Shown: piece after piece, positions 18,839 to 26,648 of the stretch | How positions within the stretch are numbered: position 1 is the stretch's first letter | How the letters are laid out: each line of letters begins with the position of its first letter | Assembly: GCA_016213895.1 (NCBI GenBank) | Contig: JACQZJ010000004.1 | Span: 1 to 35,850, forward strand | Source: Planctomycetota bacterium | GTDB taxonomy: Bacteria > Planctomycetota > B15-G4 > JADJEK01 | Reading direction: 5' to 3' | Length of the DNA stretch: 35,850 nt | The notes under the pieces: model-generated | The model's database searches: none | Told to the model about the DNA's origin: nothing | Seen by the model: the letters and a program-made list of their open reading frames with translations, nothing else | Made by a program: the position numbers and the translations under genes

Positions 18839-19438
18839 ATGAGCGAAGAGCGAGGCTTCTCGCGCCGGAAGTTCCTGCAGGGCGTGGGCGCCGGCGCCCT
18901 GGCGGCAGGGGCCATGCCGGACCTGGCGCGCGGGGCGGAAGCGCCGGAGGACGCGCCGGACCTCGCCGGGCCCGGGCCGGTTCCCGTCACGCTGGACGTG
19001 AACGGCGTGCGTACGACGATCGAAGTCGAGCCGCGCGTGACCCTGCTCGACGCGCTGCGCAGCCGCCTGGACATCACCGGCGCCAAGAAGGTCTGCGACC
19101 ACGGCGCCTGCGGCGCGTGCACGGTGCTGCTGGACGGCCGGCCGGTCTACGCCTGCTCGATGCTGGCGATCGCGGCGCAGGGCAAGAAGATCGAGACCGT
19201 GGAGAGCCTGGCGCCAGGCGGCGAGCTGAACGCGGTGCAGCAGGCCTTCGTGGCGCACGACGGCCTGCAGTGCGGGTTCTGCACCTCGGGCTTCGTGCTG
19301 GCGAGCGAGGCGCTCCTGCGCCAGAACCCGCGGCCGAGCCACGAGGAGGTGCTGGAGGCGCTCTCCGGCAACCTCTGCCGCTGCGGCTCCTACCAGGGCA
19401 TCAAGAAGGCGTCCGGCGCCGCGCCCGGAGGCGGCTGA
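18839..19438 (+). CDS. Tat-exported 2Fe-2S subunit of a molybdenum hydroxylase (PaoA/YagT type)
   Basis: A 199-residue protein. Start ATG 18839 with AAAGGAG upstream. The twin-arginine signal SRRKFLQ (residues 8-14) is followed by a hydrophobic run, so the folded, cofactor-loaded complex is exported by Tat. The plant-ferredoxin-type cluster ligands are C86, C91, C94 and C106 (CDHGACGAC...C). The second cluster has C145, C148, C180 and C182 (CGFC...CRC). This is the small electron-transfer subunit of the xanthine oxidase family; it passes electrons from the molybdenum site to the FAD subunit. A Tat signal only on this subunit is the pattern of periplasmic aldehyde oxidoreductase PaoABC; the other two subunits would be carried along. 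The stop overlaps the next start (TGATG). Confidence 0.93.
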   Translation: MSEERGFSRRKFLQGVGAGALAAGAMPDLARGAEAPEDAPDLAGPGPVPVTLDVNGVRTTIEVEPRVTLLDALRSRLDITGAKKVCDHGACGACTVLLDGRPVYACSMLAIAAQGKKIETVESLAPGGELNAVQQAFVAHDGLQCGFCTSGFVLASEALLRQNPRPSHEEVLEALSGNLCRCGSYQGIKKASGAAPGGG

Positions 19439-21564
19439 TGCGCGAGCTGAACAAAGGCTGGCCGAAGCTCGACGAGGCGACCCACCTCGGCAAGCGCACT
19501 CCGCGCATCGACGCGGCCGACAAGGTCACGGGGCGGGCCAAGTACACGCAGGACGTCAACCTGGACTCCATGCTGCACGCCAAGTTCACCCTCTGCCCGC
19601 ACGGCCGGGCGCGCGTGCAAAGCGTGGACGCGTCGGCCGCGCAGGCCCTGGACGGGGTCGTGCTGGCGCGCGCCATCGTGGGCGAGGGCGAGGAGCTCGA
19701 GCACGCGGGGCGCGAGGTCGCGGTGGTGGCGGCCGAGAGCGAGGAGATCGCGCGCGAGGCGGCGCAGCTGGTGAGGGTCGAATACGAGGTGCTCGAGCAC
19801 AACGTCGCCGACGCCTCTCCCGACCTGGCCGGGGAATGGGCGCGCGAGCAGCGCGGCCGCGACCAGGGCGACGTGGACGCCGGCTTCGCCGCGGCGGATG
19901 TCGTGGTCGAGGGCCGCTACGGCGCGCCGATCGTCACGCACTGCTGCCTCGAGCCGCACGGCTCGGTGGTCGAGTTCGTGGACGAGGAGCACGTCAATAC
20001 CTGGGTCTCGACGCAGCGCATCTCGTCCCAGGACGAGGACCTGGCCGGCGAGCTGGGCATCCAGCCAGAGAACGTGCGCGCCGTGTGCCAGCACATGGGC
20101 GGCGGCTTTGGCAGCAAGTTCCAGTTCGACGTCTGGGACCGCGAGTGCGCGCGCATCGCCGAGGAGACCGGCCGCCCGGTGAAGGCCATGCTCGACCGCG
20201 ATCACGAACTCATGGTCGCGGGCTCGCGGCCGTCGGCGTACGCCGACGTGCGCGTGGGCGTGAAGAAGGACGGGACGATCACGGCCTGGGAGTCGCGCTC
20301 CTGGGGCTCGGGGGGCGCGGGCGGCGGCTCCTCCCCGCGCCTGCCCTACGTATTCGACAAGGTGCCGCAGCGCCGCACGCACGTCAGCATCCGCACCAAC
20401 ACCGGCGCCTCGCGTCCCTGGCGCGCGCCCATGAGCCCGCAGAGCTGCTTGATCACGATGGCGGCTCTCGACGACGCGGCCGCGGCGCTCGACCTCGACC
20501 CGCTCGACTTCTTCCTCAAGAACCTGCCTTTCACCGAGCGCCCCGAGGTCTACGAGGAGGAGCTCTTGATCGCCGCCCGCCTCATGGACTGGCGCGGCCG
20601 CTTCATCCCGCGCGCGGCGCAGCAGGGCGCCGTGCGCCGCGGCCTGGGCCTCTCGCTGCATACCTGGGGCGGCTACGGGCACGACAGCAACTGCAGCACC
20701 ACGATCCGCGGCGACGGCGCCGTGACCGTGAGCTGCGGCACGCAGGATCTCGGCACCGGCTCGCACACCGTGCTCGCCGTGGTCACGGCCGAGACCCTCG
20801 GCCTGCCGGTGGCGGCGATCGACGTGCGGATCGGCGACAGCCTGCTGCCGCCCTCGGGAGGGTCCGGCGGCAGCACGACCGTGGGCGGCATCAGCTCCGC
20901 GGCGCGGGACGCCGCGCTCGACGCCCTGCGCCAGCTTCTCGCGCGCGCGGCGCCGGAGCTCAACGCCGCACCCGAGGAGTGCAGGGCGCAGGGCGGTCGC
21001 GTGTTCGTGGCCGCTGCTCCCGAGCGCTCATTGGGCTGGACGGAAGCCTGCGGCCTGATCGGGCCCGAGGCTCTGTCCGGCAGCGGCCGCACCGATCCCG
21101 AGCTCATGGCCGACGGCGTGGGCGGCGCGCAGATGGCCGAGGTCGAGGTGGACGTGGAGACGGGCGTGGTCGCGATGAAGAAGCTCGTCGCGGTGCAGGA
21201 CTGCGGCACGGTCGTCGACCTGACCACGGCCGAGAGCCAGGTGTACGGCGCCTGCATCATGGGCATCAGCTCGGCGCTCTTCGAGGAGCGCGTCATGGAT
21301 CCGACCACGGGCGCGTGCCTCAACCCGAACATGGCCTTCTACCGCCTGGCTGGCATCGGCGACGTGGGCGAGATCGTGGTGCATCTCATGCAGACCGAAG
21401 CGCACCACGCGCGCGGCGTGATCGGCATCGGCGAGCCGCCGGTCATCTCGCCGATCGCCGCGATCAGCAACGCCGTGGCCAACGCGGCCGGGGTGCGCGT
21501 GCCGTACGCGCCCTTCACGCCGCGCGCCGTGCTCACCGCCCTCGGGAAGGGACGTGGGCGATGA
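19438..21564 (+). CDS. Molybdopterin-binding catalytic subunit, xanthine oxidase/aldehyde oxidoreductase family
   Basis: A 708-residue large subunit, similar in length to the PaoC type. It opens with the family's RIDAADKVTGRAKYTQDV. It has the cofactor loop HMGGGFGSKF (about 219-228), a RPWRAPMSPQ segment in place of the usual AYRGAGRPE region, and GIGEPPVISP near the C-terminus with the expected catalytic Glu at 666. It lacks its own signal peptide and should be exported with the 2Fe-2S subunit. The substrate (aldehyde, purine or other heterocycle) cannot be read off. The gene order 2Fe-2S, Mo, FAD differs from paoABC (2Fe-2S, FAD, Mo). Its stop overlaps the FAD subunit start (ATGA). No XdhC/PaoD-type maturation gene is in the window. 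Confidence 0.93.
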   Translation: MRELNKGWPKLDEATHLGKRTPRIDAADKVTGRAKYTQDVNLDSMLHAKFTLCPHGRARVQSVDASAAQALDGVVLARAIVGEGEELEHAGREVAVVAAESEEIAREAAQLVRVEYEVLEHNVADASPDLAGEWAREQRGRDQGDVDAGFAAADVVVEGRYGAPIVTHCCLEPHGSVVEFVDEEHVNTWVSTQRISSQDEDLAGELGIQPENVRAVCQHMGGGFGSKFQFDVWDRECARIAEETGRPVKAMLDRDHELMVAGSRPSAYADVRVGVKKDGTITAWESRSWGSGGAGGGSSPRLPYVFDKVPQRRTHVSIRTNTGASRPWRAPMSPQSCLITMAALDDAAAALDLDPLDFFLKNLPFTERPEVYEEELLIAARLMDWRGRFIPRAAQQGAVRRGLGLSLHTWGGYGHDSNCSTTIRGDGAVTVSCGTQDLGTGSHTVLAVVTAETLGLPVAAIDVRIGDSLLPPSGGSGGSTTVGGISSAARDAALDALRQLLARAAPELNAAPEECRAQGGRVFVAAAPERSLGWTEACGLIGPEALSGSGRTDPELMADGVGGAQMAEVEVDVETGVVAMKKLVAVQDCGTVVDLTTAESQVYGACIMGISSALFEERVMDPTTGACLNPNMAFYRLAGIGDVGEIVVHLMQTEAHHARGVIGIGEPPVISPIAAISNAVANAAGVRVPYAPFTPRAVLTALGKGRGR

Positions 21565-22538
21565 AGGACTTCGCCTACGCCGTTCCGGCCACGCTCGCGC
21601 GCGCGGCGGCGCTTTGGCGCGAGGCGCCGGACGCGTCGCGCTTCCTCGCCGGCGGAACCGACCTCCTCGGCATGATGAAGGACTTCGTCATCCAGCCGGC
21701 GCGCGTCATCAGCCTTGCCGCCATCCCCGAGCTGCGCGGGATTCGCGAGGAGGATGGCGCGCTGGTCATCGGCGCGATGACTCCGCTCGGCGATGTGATC
21801 GCGTCGCCCCTGGTGCGCGCGCGCTGCCCGGCGCTCGTCCAGGCGGCAGCCGGCATCAAGAGCCCGCAGCTCAGGAACATGGCCACGCTCGGCGGCGACC
21901 TCTTGCAGCGGCCGCGCTGCTGGTACTTCCGCCGCGGCTTCGGCCTGCTGGGCATGAAGGACGGGAAGTCGCTCGTCCTCGATGGGGAAGACCGCTTCCA
22001 CGCGATCCTCGGCAACGCCGGGCCGGCGAAGTTCGCGAGTCCCTCGAGCATCGCGCCCGCGCTCGTGGCCGCGGGCGCCGAGCTTCTCGTCTGGAACGGC
22101 GAGGGGACGCGGCGCATGGCGGCGCTCGACCTCTACCGCACGCCGGAGCGCGAGGAGGAGAGCGAGTTCTCGCTCGCGGGCGGCGAGATCCTCGTGGCCG
22201 TGCGCCTGCCCGCGGCGCGGCCGGCGAGCGCGACCTGCGAGGTGCGCCAGCGCAAGAGCCTGGACTGGCCCGTGGCCGCGGCCTCGGCCTGTCTCGACCT
22301 GGAGAACGGCCGCGTGGCCGGTGCGCGGCTCGTCCTGGGGCAGGTAGCGCCGGTGCCCTGGCTCGTGGACGTCACGAGCCTGCTCGCGGGCAAGCCCCTC
22401 GACGAGGAGGGGGCGAAGGCGGCGGCCGAGGCAGCACTGAAGGACGCGACCCCGCTCGCCGGGAACGGCTACAAGGTGCAGGTGGCGGAGGTCGCCGCGC
22501 GGCGCGCTCTCTTGGCGGCCGCGGGCAAGGCCGGATGA
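21561..22538 (+). CDS. FAD-binding subunit of the molybdenum hydroxylase
   Basis: A 325-residue medium subunit. FAD contacts are seen in FLAGGTDL (28-35) and ATLGGDLLQ (109-117, the usual Asn replaced by Asp), followed by the LQRPRCWYFRRGF segment. The C-terminal CO-dehydrogenase flavoprotein-like domain begins near residue 220. In the PaoB type this region holds an extra 4Fe-4S cluster with several cysteines after the QRxRC motif. Here only C120 remains and the loop is shortened, so that cluster is probably absent. The start overlaps the previous stop by four bases, so the three subunits are translationally coupled. The electron acceptor is unknown; a periplasmic complex would need a soluble or membrane acceptor. 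Confidence 0.92.
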   Translation: MKDFAYAVPATLARAAALWREAPDASRFLAGGTDLLGMMKDFVIQPARVISLAAIPELRGIREEDGALVIGAMTPLGDVIASPLVRARCPALVQAAAGIKSPQLRNMATLGGDLLQRPRCWYFRRGFGLLGMKDGKSLVLDGEDRFHAILGNAGPAKFASPSSIAPALVAAGAELLVWNGEGTRRMAALDLYRTPEREEESEFSLAGGEILVAVRLPAARPASATCEVRQRKSLDWPVAAASACLDLENGRVAGARLVLGQVAPVPWLVDVTSLLAGKPLDEEGAKAAAEAALKDATPLAGNGYKVQVAEVAARRALLAAAGKAG

Positions 22539-22554
22539 CTTGGGAGGTACGGCG

Positions 22555-22785
22555 ATGACGTTTCTGAACAGGAGGGCGCCGTCCGGGCACCGCGTCTGCC
22601 GGCACCTGCGCTGCAAGGAGATGTACTTCCACGCGCCGGGCGGCGACGGCTTCGCGGCCGCACGCGCCGGCGACGAGGAGCGGCGCGACTACTGGTGCGC
22701 GCAAACCTGCCGTCCGCGCGGGCCGGAGGGCGCCGGCGCCGCTCTCGACGCCTGCGCGCCCGACCGCGCCTGCTACGAGGCCTGA
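22555..22785 (+). CDS. Small six-cysteine protein in the hydroxylase operon
   Basis: A 76-residue protein starting at ATG 22555, with GGGAGG seven bases upstream, 16 bases after the FAD subunit stop. Cysteines are at 15, 20, 48, 52, 67 and 73, in the patterns VCRHLRC, YWCAQTC and ACAPDRACYE. There is no signal peptide. I do not recognise a named family. The cysteine pairs suggest a bound iron-sulfur cluster or zinc. Tight spacing in the operon suggests a role with the hydroxylase: an electron carrier, a maturation factor or a regulator of cofactor insertion. The next gene begins ten bases after its stop, so it belongs to the same transcript. No relation in spacing to the Cys modules of the protein at 445-762. 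Confidence 0.72.
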   Translation: MTFLNRRAPSGHRVCRHLRCKEMYFHAPGGDGFAAARAGDEERRDYWCAQTCRPRGPEGAGAALDACAPDRACYEA

Positions 22786-22794
22786 GGCCTGCCA

Positions 22795-23553
22795 GTGAGG
22801 ACCCTTCTTCTCGCCGTTTCGAGCGTGCTCTTCGCGCTTCCGGTCGCGAGGAGCGCCTGGCGCGGCGCCGGAGACGAACCCTGGGCGCCGTACGTGCTGA
22901 AGAAGCTCGCGGCGGAGCCGTTGCCGGAGGAGGGCGGGGAGGCCGTTCCGCCGGCCCTGCCCGAGGAAGTGCCCGCGGCGTTCCGCGAACTGCTCGAGCC
23001 GGCAGGGCTGCGGGTCGAGGACGCCGGAGGCAAGGTCCTCTACGACCTCTGGCTGGTGAAGGAGATCCCGCTCGCGGCCGAGAAGCGCAAAGGCGAGCTT
23101 GGCACGCGCTTCGGCAACCTGCCGATCGGCACCCTGGTCGGCGTCTTGCGCTCCTACGGCCACGAGTACGACTACAAGGAGATCCCCATCGCGGAGGGCT
23201 GCTACGCCCTGCGCTACGGCGTCCAGCCCGAGGACGGGGACCACCTTGGGACCTCTCCGACCCGCGACTTCCTCGTGCTGACCTCCTTCCGCCACGACAA
23301 GAAGGTTCTGCCCGTGGAGGACATGGAGCGGCTCAACAACCTGGCCAAGCTCGCCTCGTCCACCGAGCATCCGCTGACCCTGTACCTCATCGAGCCGCAG
23401 GGCGAGGAGAGCAAGGAGGCGCGGCTCTACCCCGAGGGCGAACGCGACGAGTGGATCGTCGAGGTCGCGCCCGCGGCGCGCGTCGCGGGCGTGGAGGAGG
23501 CGACGAAGCTGCGCCTGGGCATCGTCATGATCGGTTGCTCGAAGAGCCTGTGA
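22795..23553 (+). CDS. Secreted protein of unknown function, hydroxylase operon
   Basis: A 252-residue protein. Start GTG 22795, with GAGG about seven bases upstream. Signal peptide of about 20 residues (MRTLLLAVSSVLFALPVARS). The mature part is acidic and soluble, with the segments PEEVPAAFRELLEPAGLRV, YDLWLVKEIPL and YGVQPEDGDHLGTSPTRDF. It ends in a hydrophobic LRLGIVMIGCSKSL tail with a single late Cys. I do not recognise the family. Its position between the six-Cys protein and the peptidase, with gaps of about ten bases, places it in the operon and in the periplasm with the enzyme. Confidence 0.8.
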   Translation: MRTLLLAVSSVLFALPVARSAWRGAGDEPWAPYVLKKLAAEPLPEEGGEAVPPALPEEVPAAFRELLEPAGLRVEDAGGKVLYDLWLVKEIPLAAEKRKGELGTRFGNLPIGTLVGVLRSYGHEYDYKEIPIAEGCYALRYGVQPEDGDHLGTSPTRDFLVLTSFRHDKKVLPVEDMERLNNLAKLASSTEHPLTLYLIEPQGEESKEARLYPEGERDEWIVEVAPAARVAGVEEATKLRLGIVMIGCSKSL

Positions 23554-23564
23554 GGGGAGGAGCG

Positions 23565-25304
23565 ATGAAGCCCCCCCGCCTGGCCGCCGTCCTGTGCGGC
23601 GCGCTCGTACTCTTCGGGGCAGGGCGCGCGGCCGGCGGCGACCGCAAGACCTACCTCGAGGACTACCGCTTCATCTGCGCGACCGTGGAGCGCGAAGGCG
23701 CGGCCCTCAAGTCCAAGGAGACCGACTGGAAGGAGGGCTCGGCGCGGCTTGAGAAGAGCTTCGCGGCGAGCACGAGCGACGCCGAACACGTGCAAAACGT
23801 GATGCGGCTGCTCGCGCTTTTGCGGGACAGCCACACGGGCGTGACCCGCTCCTCGGTGGAGGGCCTGCCGGCAAAGTTCGACGGGCTTTTCGGCGGCGGG
23901 CTCTGGTTCGGCTGGGACGGCGGCAAGTTCGTGCTGCGCGGAGTGATGCCGGGCCACGCGCTCCAGGGCGTGATCGCGCCGGGCTCGGTGTTGGTCGCGA
24001 TCCGCGACGAGCCGGCCTGGTTCGCCATGGAGCGGGAGCGGCGCCGCATCGCCGCGTTCTCCGGCATCTCCTCGGACCACAGCCTGTTCGGCTCGCTCGG
24101 CAACCGCATGCTGCCCTTCGGCGAGGAGCAGCAGGTCGAGCTGACCTTCCTCGATCCCGAGGGCAAGACGCGCAAGGCCACGGCCAGCCGCTGGGGCCCG
24201 GGTGGGAAAGCGTTCTCTCCGTTCGACGTGCAGGTCCCGGCGGGCGTGGAGTGGGCCGAGGGGGCGCTCTCGACGCTGCTCGAGACCAAGTGGTGCGCGC
24301 GCGTGGGCTGGCTGCGCATCACCGGCGGCATGGACGAAAAGACGGCGACCGCCTTCCACGCCGCGCTCGACCGCCTGCGCGACATGGAGGCGCTGATTCT
24401 CGACTGCCGCTTCATGGGCGGCGGCGGCGACGGCCCGGCCTGGGAGATGGCCGGGCGCTTCTTCAAGGACGGGGTGAACAACGGCCGGCACGGCCGCATC
24501 GAGGCCACGGGCGCTTGGCAGTTCGACGGTCCGATCGTCATGCTCCAGGACGAGGTCATGGTCTCGTCGGCCGAGACCTTCGCCTGGGCCATGAGCGAGA
24601 CCGGCCGCGCCGTGACCGTGGGCCGCGCGACCGGCGGCTGGGGCATCATCCCCAAGGTCTTCCAGTGTCCTTCCGGGCTCGTCGACTTCCGCCTGGGCGT
24701 GAACGACCGGCCCACGCCGATCCAGGGCGTGCACACCGAGGGCGTGGGCTGGCCACCCGACATCTGTATTCCCTTCGGGCCGGTTTTCTGCGGCCAGGAG
24801 GACGCGCCGCGCAGCGTGGGGCTGGAGATCCTTCACGTCCTGCACGCGGGCTTCGACGCGGCCGCGGTGCGCGCCGACTTCCAGCGGCTCTTCCAGGGCG
24901 AGGTCGCGACGTTCCAGAAGGCGGGCGAGCGCTATGCCAAGAAGGCGAGGGGCTTCGAGCCCGACCGCCTGGCGCGCGTCGTGCTCGACGACCTGAAGGG
25001 GGAGATCGACATGGAAGCCGCGCTCCTCGATCTCACGGGCGCGTGCCTTCCCGGCGTGGCCGGAAGCTCGGGCCGCGTCGAGCGCCTGCTCGCGCGCGGC
25101 CGAGCGGCCGGCCTGAAGAGCGAGACCGCGCGGCTCGACAAGATGCTCAAGTCCCTGAAGGCCGAGGCCGCGGCGCAGGAGCAGCTCTTCTCGCTGCTCG
25201 GCGAGGACTGCGCGGCGCCCGCGAAGCCCGAGCAGCAGGCCTTCCTGAAGAAGCACGGCAAGACCCGGACCGGCCGCTTCGCCATCGAGACTCTGTGGAA
25301 GTAG
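23565..25304 (+). CDS. Secreted S41-family (tail-specific-like) peptidase
   Basis: A 579-residue protein. ATG 23565 with GGGGAGG upstream, 11 bases after the previous stop. Signal peptide about 1-24. A PDZ-like region precedes the S41 core. The core has VMVSSAETFAWAM, with the likely nucleophile S335 in the SSAE motif, and LILDCRFMGGGGDG before it. In bacterial C-terminal processing peptidases the catalytic Lys sits about 24 residues later in GKG; here that position is W359 (TGGWG). Instead H90 in LLRDSHTGV matches the His used by the tricorn/IRBP-like branch of S41, so it may be active through a Ser-His arrangement. The C-terminal ~120 residues are helical. It is probably the last gene of the hydroxylase operon, perhaps processing or clearing periplasmic proteins. 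Confidence 0.85.
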   Translation: MKPPRLAAVLCGALVLFGAGRAAGGDRKTYLEDYRFICATVEREGAALKSKETDWKEGSARLEKSFAASTSDAEHVQNVMRLLALLRDSHTGVTRSSVEGLPAKFDGLFGGGLWFGWDGGKFVLRGVMPGHALQGVIAPGSVLVAIRDEPAWFAMERERRRIAAFSGISSDHSLFGSLGNRMLPFGEEQQVELTFLDPEGKTRKATASRWGPGGKAFSPFDVQVPAGVEWAEGALSTLLETKWCARVGWLRITGGMDEKTATAFHAALDRLRDMEALILDCRFMGGGGDGPAWEMAGRFFKDGVNNGRHGRIEATGAWQFDGPIVMLQDEVMVSSAETFAWAMSETGRAVTVGRATGGWGIIPKVFQCPSGLVDFRLGVNDRPTPIQGVHTEGVGWPPDICIPFGPVFCGQEDAPRSVGLEILHVLHAGFDAAAVRADFQRLFQGEVATFQKAGERYAKKARGFEPDRLARVVLDDLKGEIDMEAALLDLTGACLPGVAGSSGRVERLLARGRAAGLKSETARLDKMLKSLKAEAAAQEQLFSLLGEDCAAPAKPEQQAFLKKHGKTRTGRFAIETLWK

Positions 25305-25700
25305 CCGTGCTGGGCGACGGCGGCGGCGCTGAGCGGCGCGCCGCAGCTTGTGGATCAATTGCACGTCGAAAGGCATCTCTTCCAGTCGATCCAGCCAGGT
25401 AGGGACGCGTTCGATGAGCCTGTCCAGCGCCTTCTCGACCGCCTTCCTCGTCAGCCCGACCCGGGCCGGTTGCGTCGTGCCGGTCGCCTGCGCGAACAGG
25501 TCGGCGCAGCGGACCTCCTCGAAGGAGGCGACCGCGACGCGGGGAGTGGTCTCGACGGGAGCCTCGCCGGATGGAACCACCCGCACGTCGCCGATGGTCT
25601 CGCCGCCGACGGCCGGCAGGAGCGTCAGCTCGTCGTACGCCGACGTCTTCACCGCACGCCGCGAGCGCGGTTCGGCGGCCCGAGCAGCCTCTCCGCGCAC
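25305..25700 (-). pseudogene. Orphan 5' fragment of an unrecognised gene (antisense to neighbours)
   Basis: On the minus strand a frame with coding-type codon use (almost every third base G or C) runs from about 25700 (ATG) or 25652 (GTG) to the end of the peptidase gene. It includes the phrases DELTLLPAVGGETIGDVRVV, SFEEVRCADLFAQATG, TRKAVEKALDRLIERVP and WLDRLEEMPFDVQLIHKLR. No stop occurs before it runs into the antisense of the peptidase gene, so the natural 3' part is missing. I do not recognise the family. It explains this 430-base gap: a truncated gene lying divergently from the lipoprotein gene at 25734. Confidence 0.5.
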
Positions 25701-25733
25701 CTGGCGAGGCCAGCCCTTATGCTGGCAGCCGCC

Positions 25734-26648
25734 ATGAAGACCGCCTGCCGTTCACCGTTCCTGCTGCCGCTCCTCCTGCTCGCAGCCTGCGCATCGCCGC
25801 GGCTCGACCCCGCGTTCGACCCGTACCGCTCGCTCGCCGAGGTCGTGGCCGTGCTGCAAAACGGCGTGGACGCGGATCTCTACCGCTTCGAGCCGCCGCT
25901 CGACGTGTCGGGCGAGAACGTGTTCCGCGCCTCGGTCGCGCGCCTCGCGCGGTACTACGACCTCGTGCCCGACCCGGGCTACCGCGCCGCGATCCGCTTC
26001 GCGCAGGCGCGGGCGCGCGAGCGCCTGCTCGACTTCCAGGAGGCGGCCAAGCTCTACGGCGAGGTGGCGCAGGGGAAGGGGCCGCTGGCGCAGCGGGCCG
26101 CGAAGGACCTGGAGTTCGCGGCGCGCATGGCGGAGCTGACGCGCCCGCTCGCCGACGAGCAGGGCACGACCTCGCCCGAGCAGCTCCTCCTCTACCTCGC
26201 GGGCCAGCGCCAGGCGCTGCGCGAGCTGCAGGAGAGACTCGAAAAGGACGACGCGCGCGCCTGCCTGATCCTGATCTCCATCGAGCGCCTGGACGTGCGC
26301 GAGCGCGAGTTCCTCTGGCGCACGCGGGCGCTCTTCCCCGGCGGGTCGAAGGTGGCGCTCGACGCCGCGCGCCAGACGGTGCGCGACCACGTCGAGAGCC
26401 GCAGGGTGCTGGAGCACTCCATGCGCCTCGGCGACATGTACGCCGAGCTGGCCCGCTCCTACATCGCGTCGGTCGACCCGGCCGGCTTCGACTTCGACGC
26501 GGCCTACGCGCGCAACCTCATCCAGTCCGCGTCGCGGGTCTATGCCGAGGTGGCCGCGGTGGACGGCCGGCCGGAGCGCGAGGAGGCGCGCGCCGCGCTG
26601 ATCACGCTCGAGGCGTTGACAGCGCGCATGGGCGGGAGCGCGGAATGA
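25734..26648 (+). CDS. Lipoprotein of unknown function, helical repeat type
   Basis: A 304-residue protein starting at ATG 25734 (an in-frame ATG at 25719 is possible). Lipobox LLLLAAC (Cys about 20) after KTACRSPFLLP, so it is a lipoprotein. The body is almost entirely amphipathic helices (FAQARARERLLDFQEAAKLY, LEFAARMAELTRPLADEQ, ASRVYAEVAAV) with TPR-like spacing but no clean TPR consensus. Its stop overlaps the start of the next lipoprotein gene (ATGA), so the two are translated together and probably work together in the envelope. A TTATGC hexamer 12 bases before the ATG and the lack of a ribosome site would fit a leaderless or short-leader mRNA. Confidence 0.8.
   Translation: MKTACRSPFLLPLLLLAACASPRLDPAFDPYRSLAEVVAVLQNGVDADLYRFEPPLDVSGENVFRASVARLARYYDLVPDPGYRAAIRFAQARARERLLDFQEAAKLYGEVAQGKGPLAQRAAKDLEFAARMAELTRPLADEQGTTSPEQLLLYLAGQRQALRELQERLEKDDARACLILISIERLDVREREFLWRTRALFPGGSKVALDAARQTVRDHVESRRVLEHSMRLGDMYAELARSYIASVDPAGFDFDAAYARNLIQSASRVYAEVAAVDGRPEREEARAALITLEALTARMGGSAE

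Noticed and set aside
16655-19342. Long open frame antisense to the sigma-54 regulator and 2Fe-2S gene
   Set aside because: Its composition (H, R, V, L, D rich) is the mirror image of the real genes on the plus strand, and it has no motif.
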